This document shows positions 1 to 12,435 of a DNA stretch of 64,000 nt, piece after piece; position 1 is the stretch's first letter; each line of letters begins with the position of its first letter. The DNA lies in the NCBI GenBank assembly GCA_019914995.1, contig CM034127.1:806001-870000 (forward strand). The letters are read 5' to 3'. The DNA is from Acanthochlamys bracteata (lineage: Eukaryota > Streptophyta > Magnoliopsida > Pandanales > Velloziaceae). The translations under genes were made by a program, and so were the position numbers. Under the pieces are notes generated by a model. That model made no database searches and was not told the DNA's origin. It saw nothing but the letters and a program-made list of their open reading frames with translations.

Positions 1-1116
1 AATCTTCTGAGTGTAAAATACCACAAACATATTTACCTAGAATTTATTTAGCTCTAATAGTACATACATCCAAACAATGGATTTTTCTTATCTCATGCAT
101 GCACCTCTTCCGTGAATTCTATGAATGCTACCTCCTACACTCCCGATTTCATACCCTATAAATGTATGGACTCTAGTACCACATACAGTACAGCGATTCT
201 GTGAATGCTACCTCCTAATTTGTCCACTTATAGCATTATTCTATAAGGTCACGCAATCAACACATCCTATGCCTTCCATGAAATTACTTACTGTAGTTAG
301 ACCATGCATGTTACATAGGTGATTTTTAATATTAATACCATCGATTCTTTAAAACTCCAAGAGAGTGGCCAATATGAAAGCAACAAAGAGTTGTTAACTT
401 AGATACTCATAAAGAAGGATCAAAGACCCAAACAGCTACTTGCAGATCTACCAGAAGATCCTATGCCACAAGACGAAGTTATCCAAAAACAAACGTCTAT
501 CAAATTTAAAAGAAAACAAAATGCACAAAAAAGAAAAAATCGTTGACATCTGATCCATTACCAAATGTGAATGCATAAACTGAATAACCAATGTATCTCC
601 TTATTATAGCAATACGGACTTTACTAAATACAACAATCAAACAAAATACAACCTTAACCAAAAAAACCATAACTTTTATGTACGAATTATCCACATTGAG
701 GCTAAAAACACAGAAAAAAAAACAAAACCATCTACCTGAACCAATCAAATTGACAGAACTAGGGGGGAAAAAACAATAACATAAAACGAATTTTCTTCTG
801 ATAAAAACCTAATTCCACAAGGACTAATAAAATATCTTAATTTTCTTAACAGAAACCTTACCCCAATGCAGTATAAACAGATCACTTACTCCCGTAAAGC
901 CCAAAAAGAAGAACCCAAAAAAAAAAATTCACGCCACATAACGAACCCAAAAGGAAACAGATATAACAGAAAAACAATTCCAAACCAAAAAAGATTCTAA
1001 ACCAAAATAAAAGGAAAGAAATATATTCAAAAACAAAACCACAAACAAACCAAATTCTATCGATTAATATTCAATGGATTCAATTCTAAAAATACAATCA
1101 AGAACTCACTCACCAT

Positions 1117-1480
1117 CTCATGATACCGCTTCTGTGATCCCTCCCCCTTCGCCGCAGAATCCAAATCCAAACCTAAAATTCTCAATTCCTTCAACCTCCT
1201 CCCCTTCGAACTCTCTCAAATTCGGTCCCACATTACCTTCCCTCTCACGATTCCTTAAGAGATCCAGAAAAACAAAACCAATTCCTTCCCGCCACACAAC
1301 CAATCACTTCCCGCCAGAAACAACAAAGAAAAAACAAGCAAGCAACAGAATGAAAATAAAATAGTTTCTAGAAGAGTTGACCGAGGAGAAGTTTTCCGGC
1401 GAGCGGTAATCCGGCGAGCGGAAGGAATTGTTTGGAACGCGGAAATCGGATAAAGTAAATGGTTGAAAACCAAAAACAGG
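1117..1480 (-). other. Probable 5' UTR exon of a minus-strand gene lying off the left edge
   Basis: Read on the minus strand this stretch is less AT-rich than its surroundings and ends in a good splice donor (GAGATG followed by gtgagtga, exon edge near 1117). There is no long reading frame. This is what a 5' UTR leader exon with a long first intron looks like, and the coding part would lie to the left of position 1. The exact transcription start is not visible; 1480 is a rough limit where sequence becomes AT-rich. An alternative is that it is simply a promoter or an unrelated non-coding stretch. The interval 1-1116 would then be intron; I see no coding exon in it. Confidence 0.3.
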
Positions 1481-1990
1481 CGAAAAGAGCGAGTTATTTA
1501 TCGGGAGACGTATTCAAATAAAATTAAAAAACTAATTTTTATATTTTACGGATTATTTAATTAAAGGAGAGTGTGCGGTTGTTGGGTTGGTTAGACCAAA
1601 GGCTTTTCATTTAAAAGACAAACCTCTCGGTTATTTCCCATACCACGTTTTACAATAAGCCCTTGATTTTAATTTAATTTACAAACAATACCGTCATTTT
1701 ACCAAAATATACCGTATAAATAAAAGGGTAGTATGATCATTTAGGTAACAGAAGGACCACATAACGGCGTCACAGAAGAAAAAAACAACAGAAACGCCTT
1801 GGATCCGAAAGTGGCGGGAGAGAGAAGTAAAAAAGAAAAAAAGTTAAATGAGTACCCAAAGAAGTTGTAAATCCGATACGTGGCAGATTAAGCAGCTGCT
1901 AACCCGTCAGATCGTACGAGGCGTCAGTGGACGGAAACACTCACTTGTCCAAGAAAAGACCAGCGGCTGTTTGAATTTGGTTAAGAAATT
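1481..1990 (-). promoter_or_regulatory. Putative promoter of the left-edge gene, with ABRE/G-box-like ACGTGGC
   Basis: Upstream of the probable leader exon. An ACGTGGC core (ABRE/G-box-like) lies at 1878-1884. Assignment depends on the neighbouring 5' UTR call and is inference; no TATA position could be fixed. Confidence 0.2.
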
Positions 1991-2929
1991 TTTTTATTCA
2001 ATTTTAGAAAATAAATTTCAGTAATTTGATTTAAAATAATAATAAATAATAAGTAATATTTTATTATGTCAATTTTTATATTTTCAAATTTCAAATAAAT
2101 TTATAGATTATTATAAAAAACCAAAAACAAAAAAATAGAAAGACTGATAAAAACTTTTTGAATAAAACGTCAAACAGAGCTTAGCTTATGTGGCCCCACT
2201 CAAGGGACACCTGGCGTTGGTGACCCTTGGTGTGGGATACCTGGCGGTGAAATTGGGACCACAAGAGAAAGACAGCTAGCGGTCAGTTGAAATTCACACG
2301 CGTAGTGATCAGAAACCGCTACCGGATCGCCGGCTGTTTTCTTATCCTGTTTTGTAGCATTAGACCGATTGTATTTATAAGTTAGATCAGAATTGGATAG
2401 AATTATATATTGTCTCGTTAGGAATAGCAACGCATTACTCTAACTCGATTTATATATTTATAAAAATCAAAATTTTTTAATTTTATAATTAAATAAATTA
2501 ATTTTAAATTATATTTTTCAATCAGATTATGTATTGCTGTCACTAATATGAGGTTAGGTGTTGCGTATATATTCATGAATCGATTTAGAATTAAATCAAA
2601 CTATCAATCTAAATTGTCACTGACGGACTAGATCGAGACTAGCTGATTAGCCTATGCTACATCAAGAGTATGCTTACATATCATATAAATTTATTTTTTC
2701 TCTTAGTAAAAAAATTATTTCACATTTAAAATAAAATAAATAAATAAAATTAAACTCAATATTAGATAAAAATTTAATTTCAAATGTTAAAATTAAAGTA
2801 AAGATTTGTTAACTTATTAATATAAAATATAAAAATTTATTTATTATTAAATTTATATGCTTAATAAATATGCCTAAATAAATACAAATTCTTCTTTCTT
2901 TTTTCTTTCTTATATGTTTTACGAAGAAC

Positions 2930-3150
2930 GTGTTTACCAACATTCTAAATATTTTTTTAAATTCACTTTTAATATAACATACATATAAAATTTAAAATAA
3001 AATTTTTTTATTACTAAATCTTTTTAAAAAATTTAATTTTAAAATTTACTATAAATATTAAAGTAATATATAATTTTATTTTTTATTAAATATTTTTTAT
3101 TTGATTTTTTTAATTGATTTTTAAAAAATTCACTTCACTCACTTAAACAC
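2930..3150. repeat. AT-rich MITE-like element bounded by gtgtttac ... taaacac
   Basis: About 220 bp of nearly pure A/T that begins with gtgtttac and ends with cttaaacac, the ends being roughly inverted. Internal text (cacttttaatataa, tattaaatattttttat) recurs at 25134-25348, which has the same type of ends (ggtgttta ... ccaaactta). This suggests two copies of one small non-autonomous element. The family name is unknown to me. Confidence 0.35.
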
Positions 3151-3267
3151 GCCCGATGCTTTTGGAGCTGGTGTTAATAAATAAAATAAAATTTTATTTT
3201 ACTGCATTGCGGTGCAATGTTAATTATTGAGTGGAAAGTGACAAAAAAAACTGTGAAAATTATTTAG

Positions 3268-3445
3268 AGTGCATTCAAAAAGATAATTTTTTAAAATATA
3301 AAATATTTTATTTTATTTTAAAAAATAAATTATTTTAAAATAATAATAAAATTTTGTTAAATAAATTTTTTATATTTCTAAATTTTAAATAAATTTTATA
3401 AATAAAAAATTATTTTCCTAAAATAAATATGAAAGAGTTCCTTAA
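3268..3445. repeat. AT-rich MITE-like element (taaaatatttt type)
   Basis: Low-complexity stretch with alternating blocks of tttta and aaaat that can fold on itself. It resembles elements at 6761-6985, 16560-16757, 21616-21855 and 59690-59895. Boundaries are approximate. Confidence 0.3.
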
Positions 3446-6400
3446 TAATATGACAGCACGTTCCTCCATGCAACGAACAATTCAGGTGTGCGAGCGATAG
3501 TGAAGAGAGACACGCTGCCCAACGCTTGTACTTCCAGTCCGCTCCTTCACTTCATTATTATTACGGAAGTAGTTAAGAAACAATACTGACTGCTTCTATC
3601 TTTTTCTCTCTATTCCTAGATAGATGCGAGGCAAATGTTTGAAAAGACTTCTATCAACTTTCTAAAGTTATCATTTTTTCCAAAAATAATAGCTTTTTCT
3701 CTATAAATTGTTTTTCTTGCGCCGTTCCAAACGTGCTATGGTGAGTGGATTTTAACGTGCTAATATGTTGCGTTTCACAAAAGATAAATTATTTTTTTGT
3801 TAAAATATTCTAACTAATTATACATTATTATCTCTCGTATCATTTAATTGATGTTTGATACTACTTACTTTTTAAAAATATAAAAGCATATTTAAAAATT
3901 TTGCGTAAGCAATATAAAATTAAAATGAAAGTAAAATAAATACAAAGACAAAAAAATTATGTGAAAAAAATAAAAAAATTTATGAAAAAGTAAACTAACA
4001 TAAAATATTTACTAAATTAAAATAATTACAAACTCTTATGTTATATTTTCAGTGTGAACTCTTACGAAAATATTTTATTTTTATCTTTCGCATTTGATAT
4101 TGTAAGTGATATAAATGATCTTGATCATATTCCAAATAAATATATTTCATTATATATATAATGCCACAAATTTTTTTTATTTTCAAATAGTTGTCCTTCT
4201 ATTTTTCATTAATTATCAAACTTTTTTTGTCTTTCATCTTCAAGAGATATTTCAAAATTTTTGACACTTTAGTTTTCCAATTTATTGAGTAATGGTTCAT
4301 ATTTTTTAACATTTGGTATTCAATGTGAATGCATATTTAAGTTTTTACATTCTAATTAACTACTAATTTATATAGTGATTTTATAATCTCTAATATTTAT
4401 TACTAATTAAAACTCAAATTCAAGTCTTTTATAAATTTTTGTATAGTATTTTAATATTTTTTAATAGTCTCAAATATATATAAATTATGAATACAGTATT
4501 TTTTATGTATAATTTTTATAAAACCTAATAAATTTTTTTAGAAAAGTTTTTCATTTTTAAATAGGTTTGGATGCTTATAAAATAATTTAATTTTAAAAAT
4601 TCTTTTAAAAGTAAGCATAATTTTAATCTCATAAACATCATACAAATTATACATATAAAAATTTCATAACATATAATTTTTTGTACATTTTAAATTCTTT
4701 AAAAAATTATAAATATGGAAAATTTATTTAAAAAGTGAAGTATTTATTTAAAATGGCTAACATCGCTTTCTTTTGTATAAAAAGTAGTATCTTTTTTTCA
4801 TATTTTTGTTATGTGAATTAGACAACATAAATAAAGTAGCATCTTCAAGCAGCTACCAGTTAGTAGTCAAATGCATGATATAACAACTTTTTCTAAAAAG
4901 CCAACAAAAACACCACTGAGAAAAACATGAATGCATTCAAAAGTCCTTTAAAAAATTACACCACCTAGAAATTGAATTATTAAATAAACCCAATTATTGG
5001 CTAATGACAAATGATCGACTCCTTCAAAAAAGTTATTCTGGAAGCAATTATTTTTAATCGATTCTAATGGCGTTAACTCATCGATAAGCTTGCGTGCATA
5101 ATATAAAATTAATTACTTATACAAACATTTGAATATTAATTCTAAAGTCATGTAAAGAGCACGTTTAATTAGTAAACGAGTGAGTTTAATAAATTAAATT
5201 CGATAAAATTAAATTTAGCAGCAAAAAAGTAAATTCTGATTAAAGGTACGTTCTTTTGACTTTAAAATGAAGTTTTTAAAAATAAATTTTTTAAAATGAG
5301 TTATTAGAAGTTGTTGAAAGTGAATTGAATTATTATATTTTTTTGTAATTGAAAGTAAATTTTTGTATTCTTTTGTGTTATTTTATATTTAAAAATGAGT
5401 TATTAAAAATAAAAAGAAGTGATTTTTTAGATGAAAATAATATATACTAAACTGAAATGAGCACTGAATTAAAATGAATCTCAAAGTGGTCATCACTGCT
5501 CCACTAGTGACTAAGTTTAAATTAGAACATAATTATTGTATAAAAAAGTCACATAAAAAAAGAGAGGAATCTTTTGATATCCATGAAACTAATGTAATAA
5601 AAGTAATCAGTAAGTAATTTATTAAGTAGTTAGTGTTGAGAAGCTTCACTAGCGGTCGGGTCCTAGCAGTTTTCTTGTTCTGTTATACCTTAGGCATGCA
5701 TCAGCTACCAAAAAGCAGTATTTTAAAAACTAATCCCGTGTTTTATTCGAAAATATTATCGCATCACCGATTAACTCATCGAATCATGCATTGATCTATT
5801 AGATCAAATCAAATTTATTAAATAAATATTATATTATAAATATATATATATTATATAATCTATTATAATAGTTATTTAAATTTGTTTTAAATATAAATAT
5901 ATATATTAAATATTAAATATATATTTTTTATTTTCTAAGCAGTAGTCTTCGAGAGTCAAAAAAATAGCCCAAAAATCTAAAATATAATAAAATTTTAGTA
6001 TTTTAAATATTACAAATTAGTTACACTATATATAATTATGCATACTTTTTATAGTTTTATATGTACAAAAATAATTTAGAAGCAACAAAAAAACTCAACG
6101 AACGAACGTATTTTTATATATATTTTTTTAAATAATAATACCGAGTCAATATATTTTATTGGATCACCGAGTTACTTAAAATCGGTCGAATCGATTCAGA
6201 ACATAATACCTAAAATTGATGGCGAATTGCCTGATTTTGGATCGACCCATCCAGATTGGTTTTAAAATACCGCAAAAAATGGTCATAAAATTTAGTCGCC
6301 TAATGCATTTAAAGCACTGTATTCATAAATGCTAAAAATTAACACTTGCCGCAAAATTTTCATATAAATTGAGTGGGTTAATTACACAAATTCTTGTACA

Positions 6401-6760
6401 AAATTGAGTGGGTTGAAAAAGGAAATTTTAAAACTAAGATTATAAATTACTAAATAATAAAATAAACATACATTTACAACTCTACAGATAATTAAAATAT
6501 ATAAAATTTTTAATTTAAAATTTTGATAGAAAAAATAAAATTTTGAAACAGGATCACACGCAGAAAACTTTCCTCTTTTTTATCTCATTTTGTTCTTTTT
6601 GTTCCCGGTTCTTTAGAGGGGTAATCACATCACATGACACCTGGTGCGAAGAACGAAAGAAGAAAAAAAAAGACAAAAGAAAGAACACAACACAAATGGC
6701 AAGCAGTGGAAACCTGTCCGGCTGTTCCTTTTACTTTAGTTTGAGATTCTTTTCTGCCAG

Positions 6761-6985
6761 TACAGTGTTTGGTTCATAAATTTTGAAAGAATATTTTTAA
6801 AATAAAAAATATTTTACTTTTTTATAAATAGTTTTTTATTTTTTTAAAAATAAAAATATATAATAAATTAAAATTTACTATATAAATTTTTTTATATTTT
6901 TTAAAATTTTTATATACGTATAAAATATATATTAAAAATTAAAAAATTATCTATCTGATAATTTAAACTAAACGAGTTCAGAATT
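6761..6985. repeat. AT-rich MITE-like element starting at gtgtttggtt
   Basis: Starts at gtgtttggttcat and continues as taaaatatttt, tatataataaatt and tttttatattttttaaaattt blocks, matching in order the blocks of the 16.6, 21.6 and 24.4 kb copies. It ends near aactaaacgag. Boundaries are approximate and no clear target duplication was found. Confidence 0.35.
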
Positions 6986-9395
6986 TTATTTAACTCCATT
7001 CTAAAATTGTATATTTTTATAATATTTTATAAATTTTATTTAAAAATTAAAAAATATAAAAATTTTATGTCATAACATTTTATTAAAATAAATTAAAAAA
7101 AATTATTTTATAAACATTGACCACGACGAGCCATCAGTATTTCCAGTTTTGGGTTTCCAAGTTAATAGAACGAGAAGATGAACAAAAAAATAGGTCATCA
7201 ATAATTGGCAAAACAAAAACACCACGTGTTTCAGTTTCACTACGTCATTTCACTGTAGATAGACAAACGAAAAACAATCGACAAACAAGTACGGCATCCC
7301 GCTAGCCCTTTAACGAGTCGAACACTCAAACTCTCTGGACTTTGAAATGTTTTTGCTTTTGATTTATATTCAGAGCTTTTGAATTGAAAAGAAACTACAG
7401 ATATTATATTCGGTGATTTAAAATAAGTATCAAAATCGAAAAAGATCAGATTAAGTTTTTTCAACGCAGCCGACATGTCCACAAAAGATCGTTATTCCAA
7501 ATGTCAGCTTCTTTTGTAACGTATGTAAATAAGCATCAAGCAGAAAATTTGGACCAAGTTAAAACTACGACCATGACTTTGAAAAGTTATGCGCCTGTTG
7601 TGACTCCAAATATAGCAGCTTTTTTATGTATTTTTGAAAAAAAAGATGTGTTCTTTTTATCGTTAAGTAATTTAAAAAAACATATAGAAAAGAGTAAATT
7701 TTTTTCAAAAACCTATTTTTGGAAGGGAAAAAAAAAAAAAAAAAAGACATCCTAAACTAAATGAAGGACCAATCATGAAGTTATTTGAGGCGGTCAAAAG
7801 TAACTTGATCTTATCATCAAGTCCCTATTTTGAGTAATTTTTAGAAAGAAATTTAAGGATTATGTGTTTAGGAAAGTGATTGCTCTTGTTTTTCCAAGTC
7901 CAAAACCCATGGTCAAGAACACATTCAAACCTAAACTCCAGCTCTTTGTTAGCCACCGCAGAACATTTTCACCAGAAAATCAAAGTAAACATTCTGGTCT
8001 GCGCGCTGGTGAACACAGATGCGATCCACAACTTTTTTGAAGAAAAAAAAAAAAAAGCTTAGCATTCAATATGAGAAACACAATAATAAGTTAAAGCGGT
8101 CAATTTCGAACCTAAATCCGCATAAAAGATGACTGATTTGATTTTTATCACAATGATTGAAGTCTCAGTGGTTGTCTAAAATTGTACTTACTTAACAACC
8201 CAAAGACAAATCGTTATATTCACCTCATAACAATAGAAAGATAAAACAATGCGATAACTTAAAAAATGATAGATGTTTTCGAATGTTTGTGTTTTGGCTT
8301 GAAACGAAAAGTTGTAATGTTTGGTTTTATTATATGTTATCATTAGGGATGGGGTTGGTAGGAGATTTGTACCAAATATCTATTGGTTCGGTTTTTTCCT
8401 TTCTTGTTTGGCTGAAATTAGGTTAATATAGAGAAGACCCTAACTAACAGTTCTCTCTTTCTAAATATAATCTTAAAACTGAAAAGTATAGCAAAGACTT
8501 GCAACTGAAATTTGAAAAGTCTGATCCATAATAAAAAGTTCAATTTAATTCAAAATCTTAACAAATAATTTATAAAATTCTCGAACACATTAATTCTATT
8601 TTTATTTAATATGAAATGAATCTACTCGCTCTTTCAATCCGATATATGCTGCGCTCCTATTTAAGTGCAATTTTTTGTTTAATTATAGATTATTTCCAAG
8701 ACTAAATAAAGAAGTTTGCTTCACTTCCAATTTCTGATTATAATTTTTTTAAATAAAATGTATTTAATGCTAATATATTATAATAGTTTGATTAGAAAAA
8801 TCTGTAGAATCTGAAAAGTAGAAGGTTGAGTATCTGAATATCAGATCCTGATTCTGAATATCGCATTGTTTAAATTAAAGCAAGACTTTTTTTAAAGCAA
8901 AAAAAAAGGCGAAGTTTTAGCCCAGTCCAGTGAGTTCAACTGTAACGGATTAGTTATCCGTAGCGGGCCATTAGAGTACATGCCAAATGTTGGCCCAGTT
9001 TGGATAGGCCTGTTTAAATTTGAAATCTTGTGAGTAACAGAGCTCGATTAAAATTACGTGAGACTCACGTGATGATGGCACGATTGCAAATAAAACAGTC
9101 TTGTTGTTTCCTATGTGTTCTCGACTTTTGCGGATTAATCAAGCTCTCCTGTAACGCGAGAGATTTCTCATCAATGTAGATTTTGAGATATTAATCAAAT
9201 TCGGATCTCGATTTGAAGCTCTGATTTGTTCCACTTCAATTAATAATTCGTTAGTTTCACCTTAATGCTTTTTGATCTTCTTCCCTGATCTTTTCGCCCA
9301 CCAGGCATTCGATCGATTACCTCAGCGCCAACAAACTTCAATTCATCATCGACATTGACAGATAACGGAGAAGAGGAACTTCAAAATTTCCCAGC

Positions 9396-9740
9396 TTGCC
9401 TCTTATCCATGACTATGTTCTAGCCTCAACGATTCCCAGAAGAATTGCTACAGAGACGTTAGTCTTGCATGGTGGTTGCCTTTATACGATGACAACTGGT
9501 GGCATGGAGCACCATGGGGTGATTTTGTGGTCGTATCTTGGAGCTGGTATGGAACACTTGGACATCAACAGAGGAGCGAAGATCTGGTCGATGAGGAGCT
9601 TAATCGGGTCACTACCCCTAGACTTGGGTTGTTTGCCACCGAACTGGTTATTAACACGCAACCGTAAATTGCTTACAGCATGCAAAGGACCTGTAGATGC
9701 AGGCATTAAAAACTGTAGTAATTTCACAAACTTCAAATAA
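9396..9740 (+). other. Unidentified transcribed-looking segment with two overlapping reading frames
   Basis: Base composition here is balanced, unlike the AT-rich DNA around it. One frame is open from 9396 to 9740 (114 residues). A second, shifted frame is open at least from 9476 to 9667 and is strikingly rich in Trp (WWLPLYDDNWWHGAPWG). The second frame is also open upstream of its first Met (CYRDVSLAW), so it may be a coding exon or remnant joined to the first frame by a frameshift. A polypyrimidine stretch plus cag near 9300 could be a splice acceptor. I do not recognise the product. It could be a pseudogene fragment, the 3' exon of a small gene or a non-coding RNA, lying tail-to-tail with the RraA-like gene. 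Confidence 0.25.
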
Positions 9741-10095
9741 TTCTGGAAACTGGTAAGTTATTTTCATGTTTGTTTATCCAGATTCACTGCTATTCAAAGT
9801 AAAACTTCCCTCCGTTTTGATGAACAAGAGATGAATACGTAAAAATCTATTAAAGCATGGTTTCTGTGAAGAAGTCCTACGCACTCAGACAGAAAGACAG
9901 TAATTTCTTAACATCCAGCAGAATCATCTCGCATAAACATTTAATACCGCCTTTTGTTGCTCTAACTGCATTGCACATGAATATCACAGGAACAACATTC
10001 CATTACCAACTAGGGATCTGCATGTTTTATATGAAACTTATACAGAGACAGCAATGTTAGACATACAGCATGGGACAGAGAACACCACCGGAGGT

Positions 10096-12060
10096 TCACA
10101 CTGATAACTCCGTCTTAGAAATCAGAATACCATCAGTATCAGCATAAAGCCACTCGCCATTGCAAATTCGTGTCCCTGCAATATGCACAGGAACATATTT
10201 CTCTCCAATTCCTTTCTTGTAAGCTTTCATGGGATGAGATGCCAGAGCTCTTACTCCGATATCACAACCGTTAATCTCATCTACATCCCTAATGCAGCCA
10301 TTTATTATGATCCCTGCCCATCCATTATTTTGGGCTTGTTGAACTGGATTGCCTCCCAATATTGCGCACCGCATGCTTGCACCTCCGTCAACCACCAAAA
10401 CTCTACCATTGCCTTTCTCTTCCAGAAACTCTCGCACGAGAACGTTATCCTCAAAGACCTTAAGTGTTACAATCTCTCCAGAGAAAACCTGCCGTCGACC
10501 ATAAATTTGGAAAACTGGTTGCAATGCACGAAGCTCACCATTTGCGATCGAATTAGAATTAGCATCACAAACTTCAGCAGTTGCAAGAGGCAGGCCAGCC
10601 ATAGATAGTTCAGTACCTGATTTAGAAAGTACATGGGTTATTTAACCTTATTCTTGATTAACTATTTCCACTTCAATTGATAAAAGCAACATTTGAAATA
10701 AGAATTACTCCTACTAATCTTAACAAAAAATTGCAGAGCTTCAAATGGTGAAAACAAAAAGCAATTATTGGCAAACCCTGAGAGGAAAAAGCCAAATGCA
10801 AGTAATACCATAGGAGAATTATCCTATGGGTTATCAATACAAAAAAAGGGTTCAAAAAGTGCATCTCTCTGCAACTAAAAATTGGCAGTCTACATTATGA
10901 AAACCACACAAATGACCAAAATCTACGATGTCAAGAAAGAACTAGGATCCAAATGCAAAAAGGAGGTCTAGTTGGAGACTGGGCTGAAGGCGTTTAAACA
11001 TCATCAACCATTTATATTCTCAATTTTAGATTACCACTTTTACTTATGTTTGGCTCCGCAGAGTAGTCAATCTACAAACATCTTGCTGCGAACAATCACA
11101 AAAGAAGCTTTAAGACATCTCTAACCAAGGAAACATGCAAAATATCACCTTGCTCAAATCAAAAGAGCTCTACTAGGATTGAATACACAATACTTTGAAA
11201 AAACAGAATGAGAGCAATTTAGACAAAAAGTATTTGAATATCACTCCGACTATAAGCTGCACAATTCTTGAACAAGATCCATATTGCAATCCCAGTGAAA
11301 GAACCCACTGTGAAGAAAAAGATATCAGAAGAATCCCCATGATTTCTTCAAGATCTTTTTCCTCATTTTTGTTTAAATAACCAAACAAGACCGCTCTCTT
11401 CCTTGATCTTTGTCTATAACTTATAACTACATATACTCGAAACAATCCTCAAATCCAATTCTGTAACCAATATGTAGGCCGTGGTGTTATTCCACAAAAA
11501 TGAATCTCTATACAAAGAATGACCGGATTATAGACCATAACTGCTCAAACATACCTAGAGACAACAATAACAAATACAGAACGACAAAATAACTGCTTCA
11601 TAAATTTAGGTAAAATCTCATAATACAAGCTCGAAGAAAACAATTAACGACAACAATTCCTTGCTTTATCCTCCTTTTTTTCAAATCCCTTGTAATTATT
11701 CTATATTATCAACAACAATTATCTACAGAGGAAAATGAGCAGTCTTCATCATCAACATCTCAAAACATTCTTCTAAACAACTTACGAATATCGAAAATCA
11801 AAGAAGTAATAAAAAACTTGGAATAATTTTATCAATATAAACTCTAAAACCCATTAACAAAGATTACCTGTTCCGGTTGATCGACGGACGCGGGCTTCGT
11901 TGATCTATATGAAGAATTAAATCAAGAATTAATCAATTGATCGAGATTTTTTTGTTCTTGAATTCAACTCACACGAAAAGAAAAGAACTGGATTCGATTG
12001 GAACCGTGGGAAATGACAAAACCGATTTGCTTGCTTTTTAGATCCAAGAAAATAAATAAA
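10096..12060 (-). CDS. RraA-like protein / 4-hydroxy-4-methyl-2-oxoglutarate aldolase type
   Basis: The whole protein (168 residues) is encoded in one exon, 10602 down to 10096. A leader exon (11868 to about 12060) joins the coding exon across an intron (10617-11867; donor CAG|gtaatc, acceptor ctaaatcag) that leaves the ATG 14 bases inside exon 2. The protein matches the RraA / menG-like fold in length. It has the GGNP motif at 83-86 followed by GCIRD at 102-106, where Arg105 and Asp106 correspond to the substrate/metal site of class II HMG aldolases. Plant members are soluble trimers annotated as RraA-like regulators of ribonuclease activity or as HMG/oxaloacetate aldolase; the physiological role in plants is unsettled. 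There is no transit peptide. The gene is divergent to the DUF760 gene. Confidence 0.88.
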
Positions 12061-12435
12061 TAAAGAAATCGCTGAAAACCCCAACAAGTTGGGTAGGATA
12101 AATTTTAACCGTTATTTTTTTTAACTAAAACGAATATTGTAACTGTTTTTTAACGAATAAATCAAGCCGATCAGTTCAACCAAACCGGATTTAGCTGGCA
12201 CCGATAAGGAATTAAGGACAATTGATTTAGATGGGCCTTTGATGGGCTATTGATCGGCTTTGTCTATAGACATTGCAAAAGCCCAAAGCAAGCGGAAAAA
12301 TATCCAATCACCCATTCTTCATCTGAGAAAAAATTGGTTACATTCCTATGGAAATCGAAATTTGATTCAATCTCTTGCTTAGAGAGAGACCGGAGAAAGA
12401 AAGAAAGAAATTATTTTGATTCAAGTTTGTTGAGA
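12061..12435. promoter_or_regulatory. Short divergent promoter with three site II (TGGGCC/T) elements
   Basis: This interval of under 400 bp separates the leader exon of the minus-strand RraA-like gene from the start of the plus-strand DUF760 gene and must contain both promoters and a 5' UTR. TGGGCC lies at 12232-12237, TGGGCT at 12243-12248 and the inverse AGCCCA at 12280-12285. Site II motifs of this kind are bound by TCP factors and are common in promoters of plant housekeeping and divergent genes. Joint regulation is inference. Confidence 0.5.

Larger units (their letters stand above)
1991..8940. other. Gene-poor AT-rich intergenic region
   Basis: No reading frame here has coding character; those that exist are short and full of A/T homopolymer runs. 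The stretch consists of A/T-rich low-complexity DNA and several short MITE-like elements listed separately. A run of 17 or more A lies near 7729-7745. Nothing resembling a transposase, reverse transcriptase or tRNA was found. Confidence 0.6.

Noticed and set aside
7501-8062. Short plus-strand frames ending in poly-Lys
   Set aside because: The Lys runs are poly-A homopolymers; no other coding signal.
10183-10608. 141-codon plus-strand frame
   Set aside because: It is the exact antisense of the RraA-like coding exon, whose protein is clearly recognisable; the antisense has no domain.
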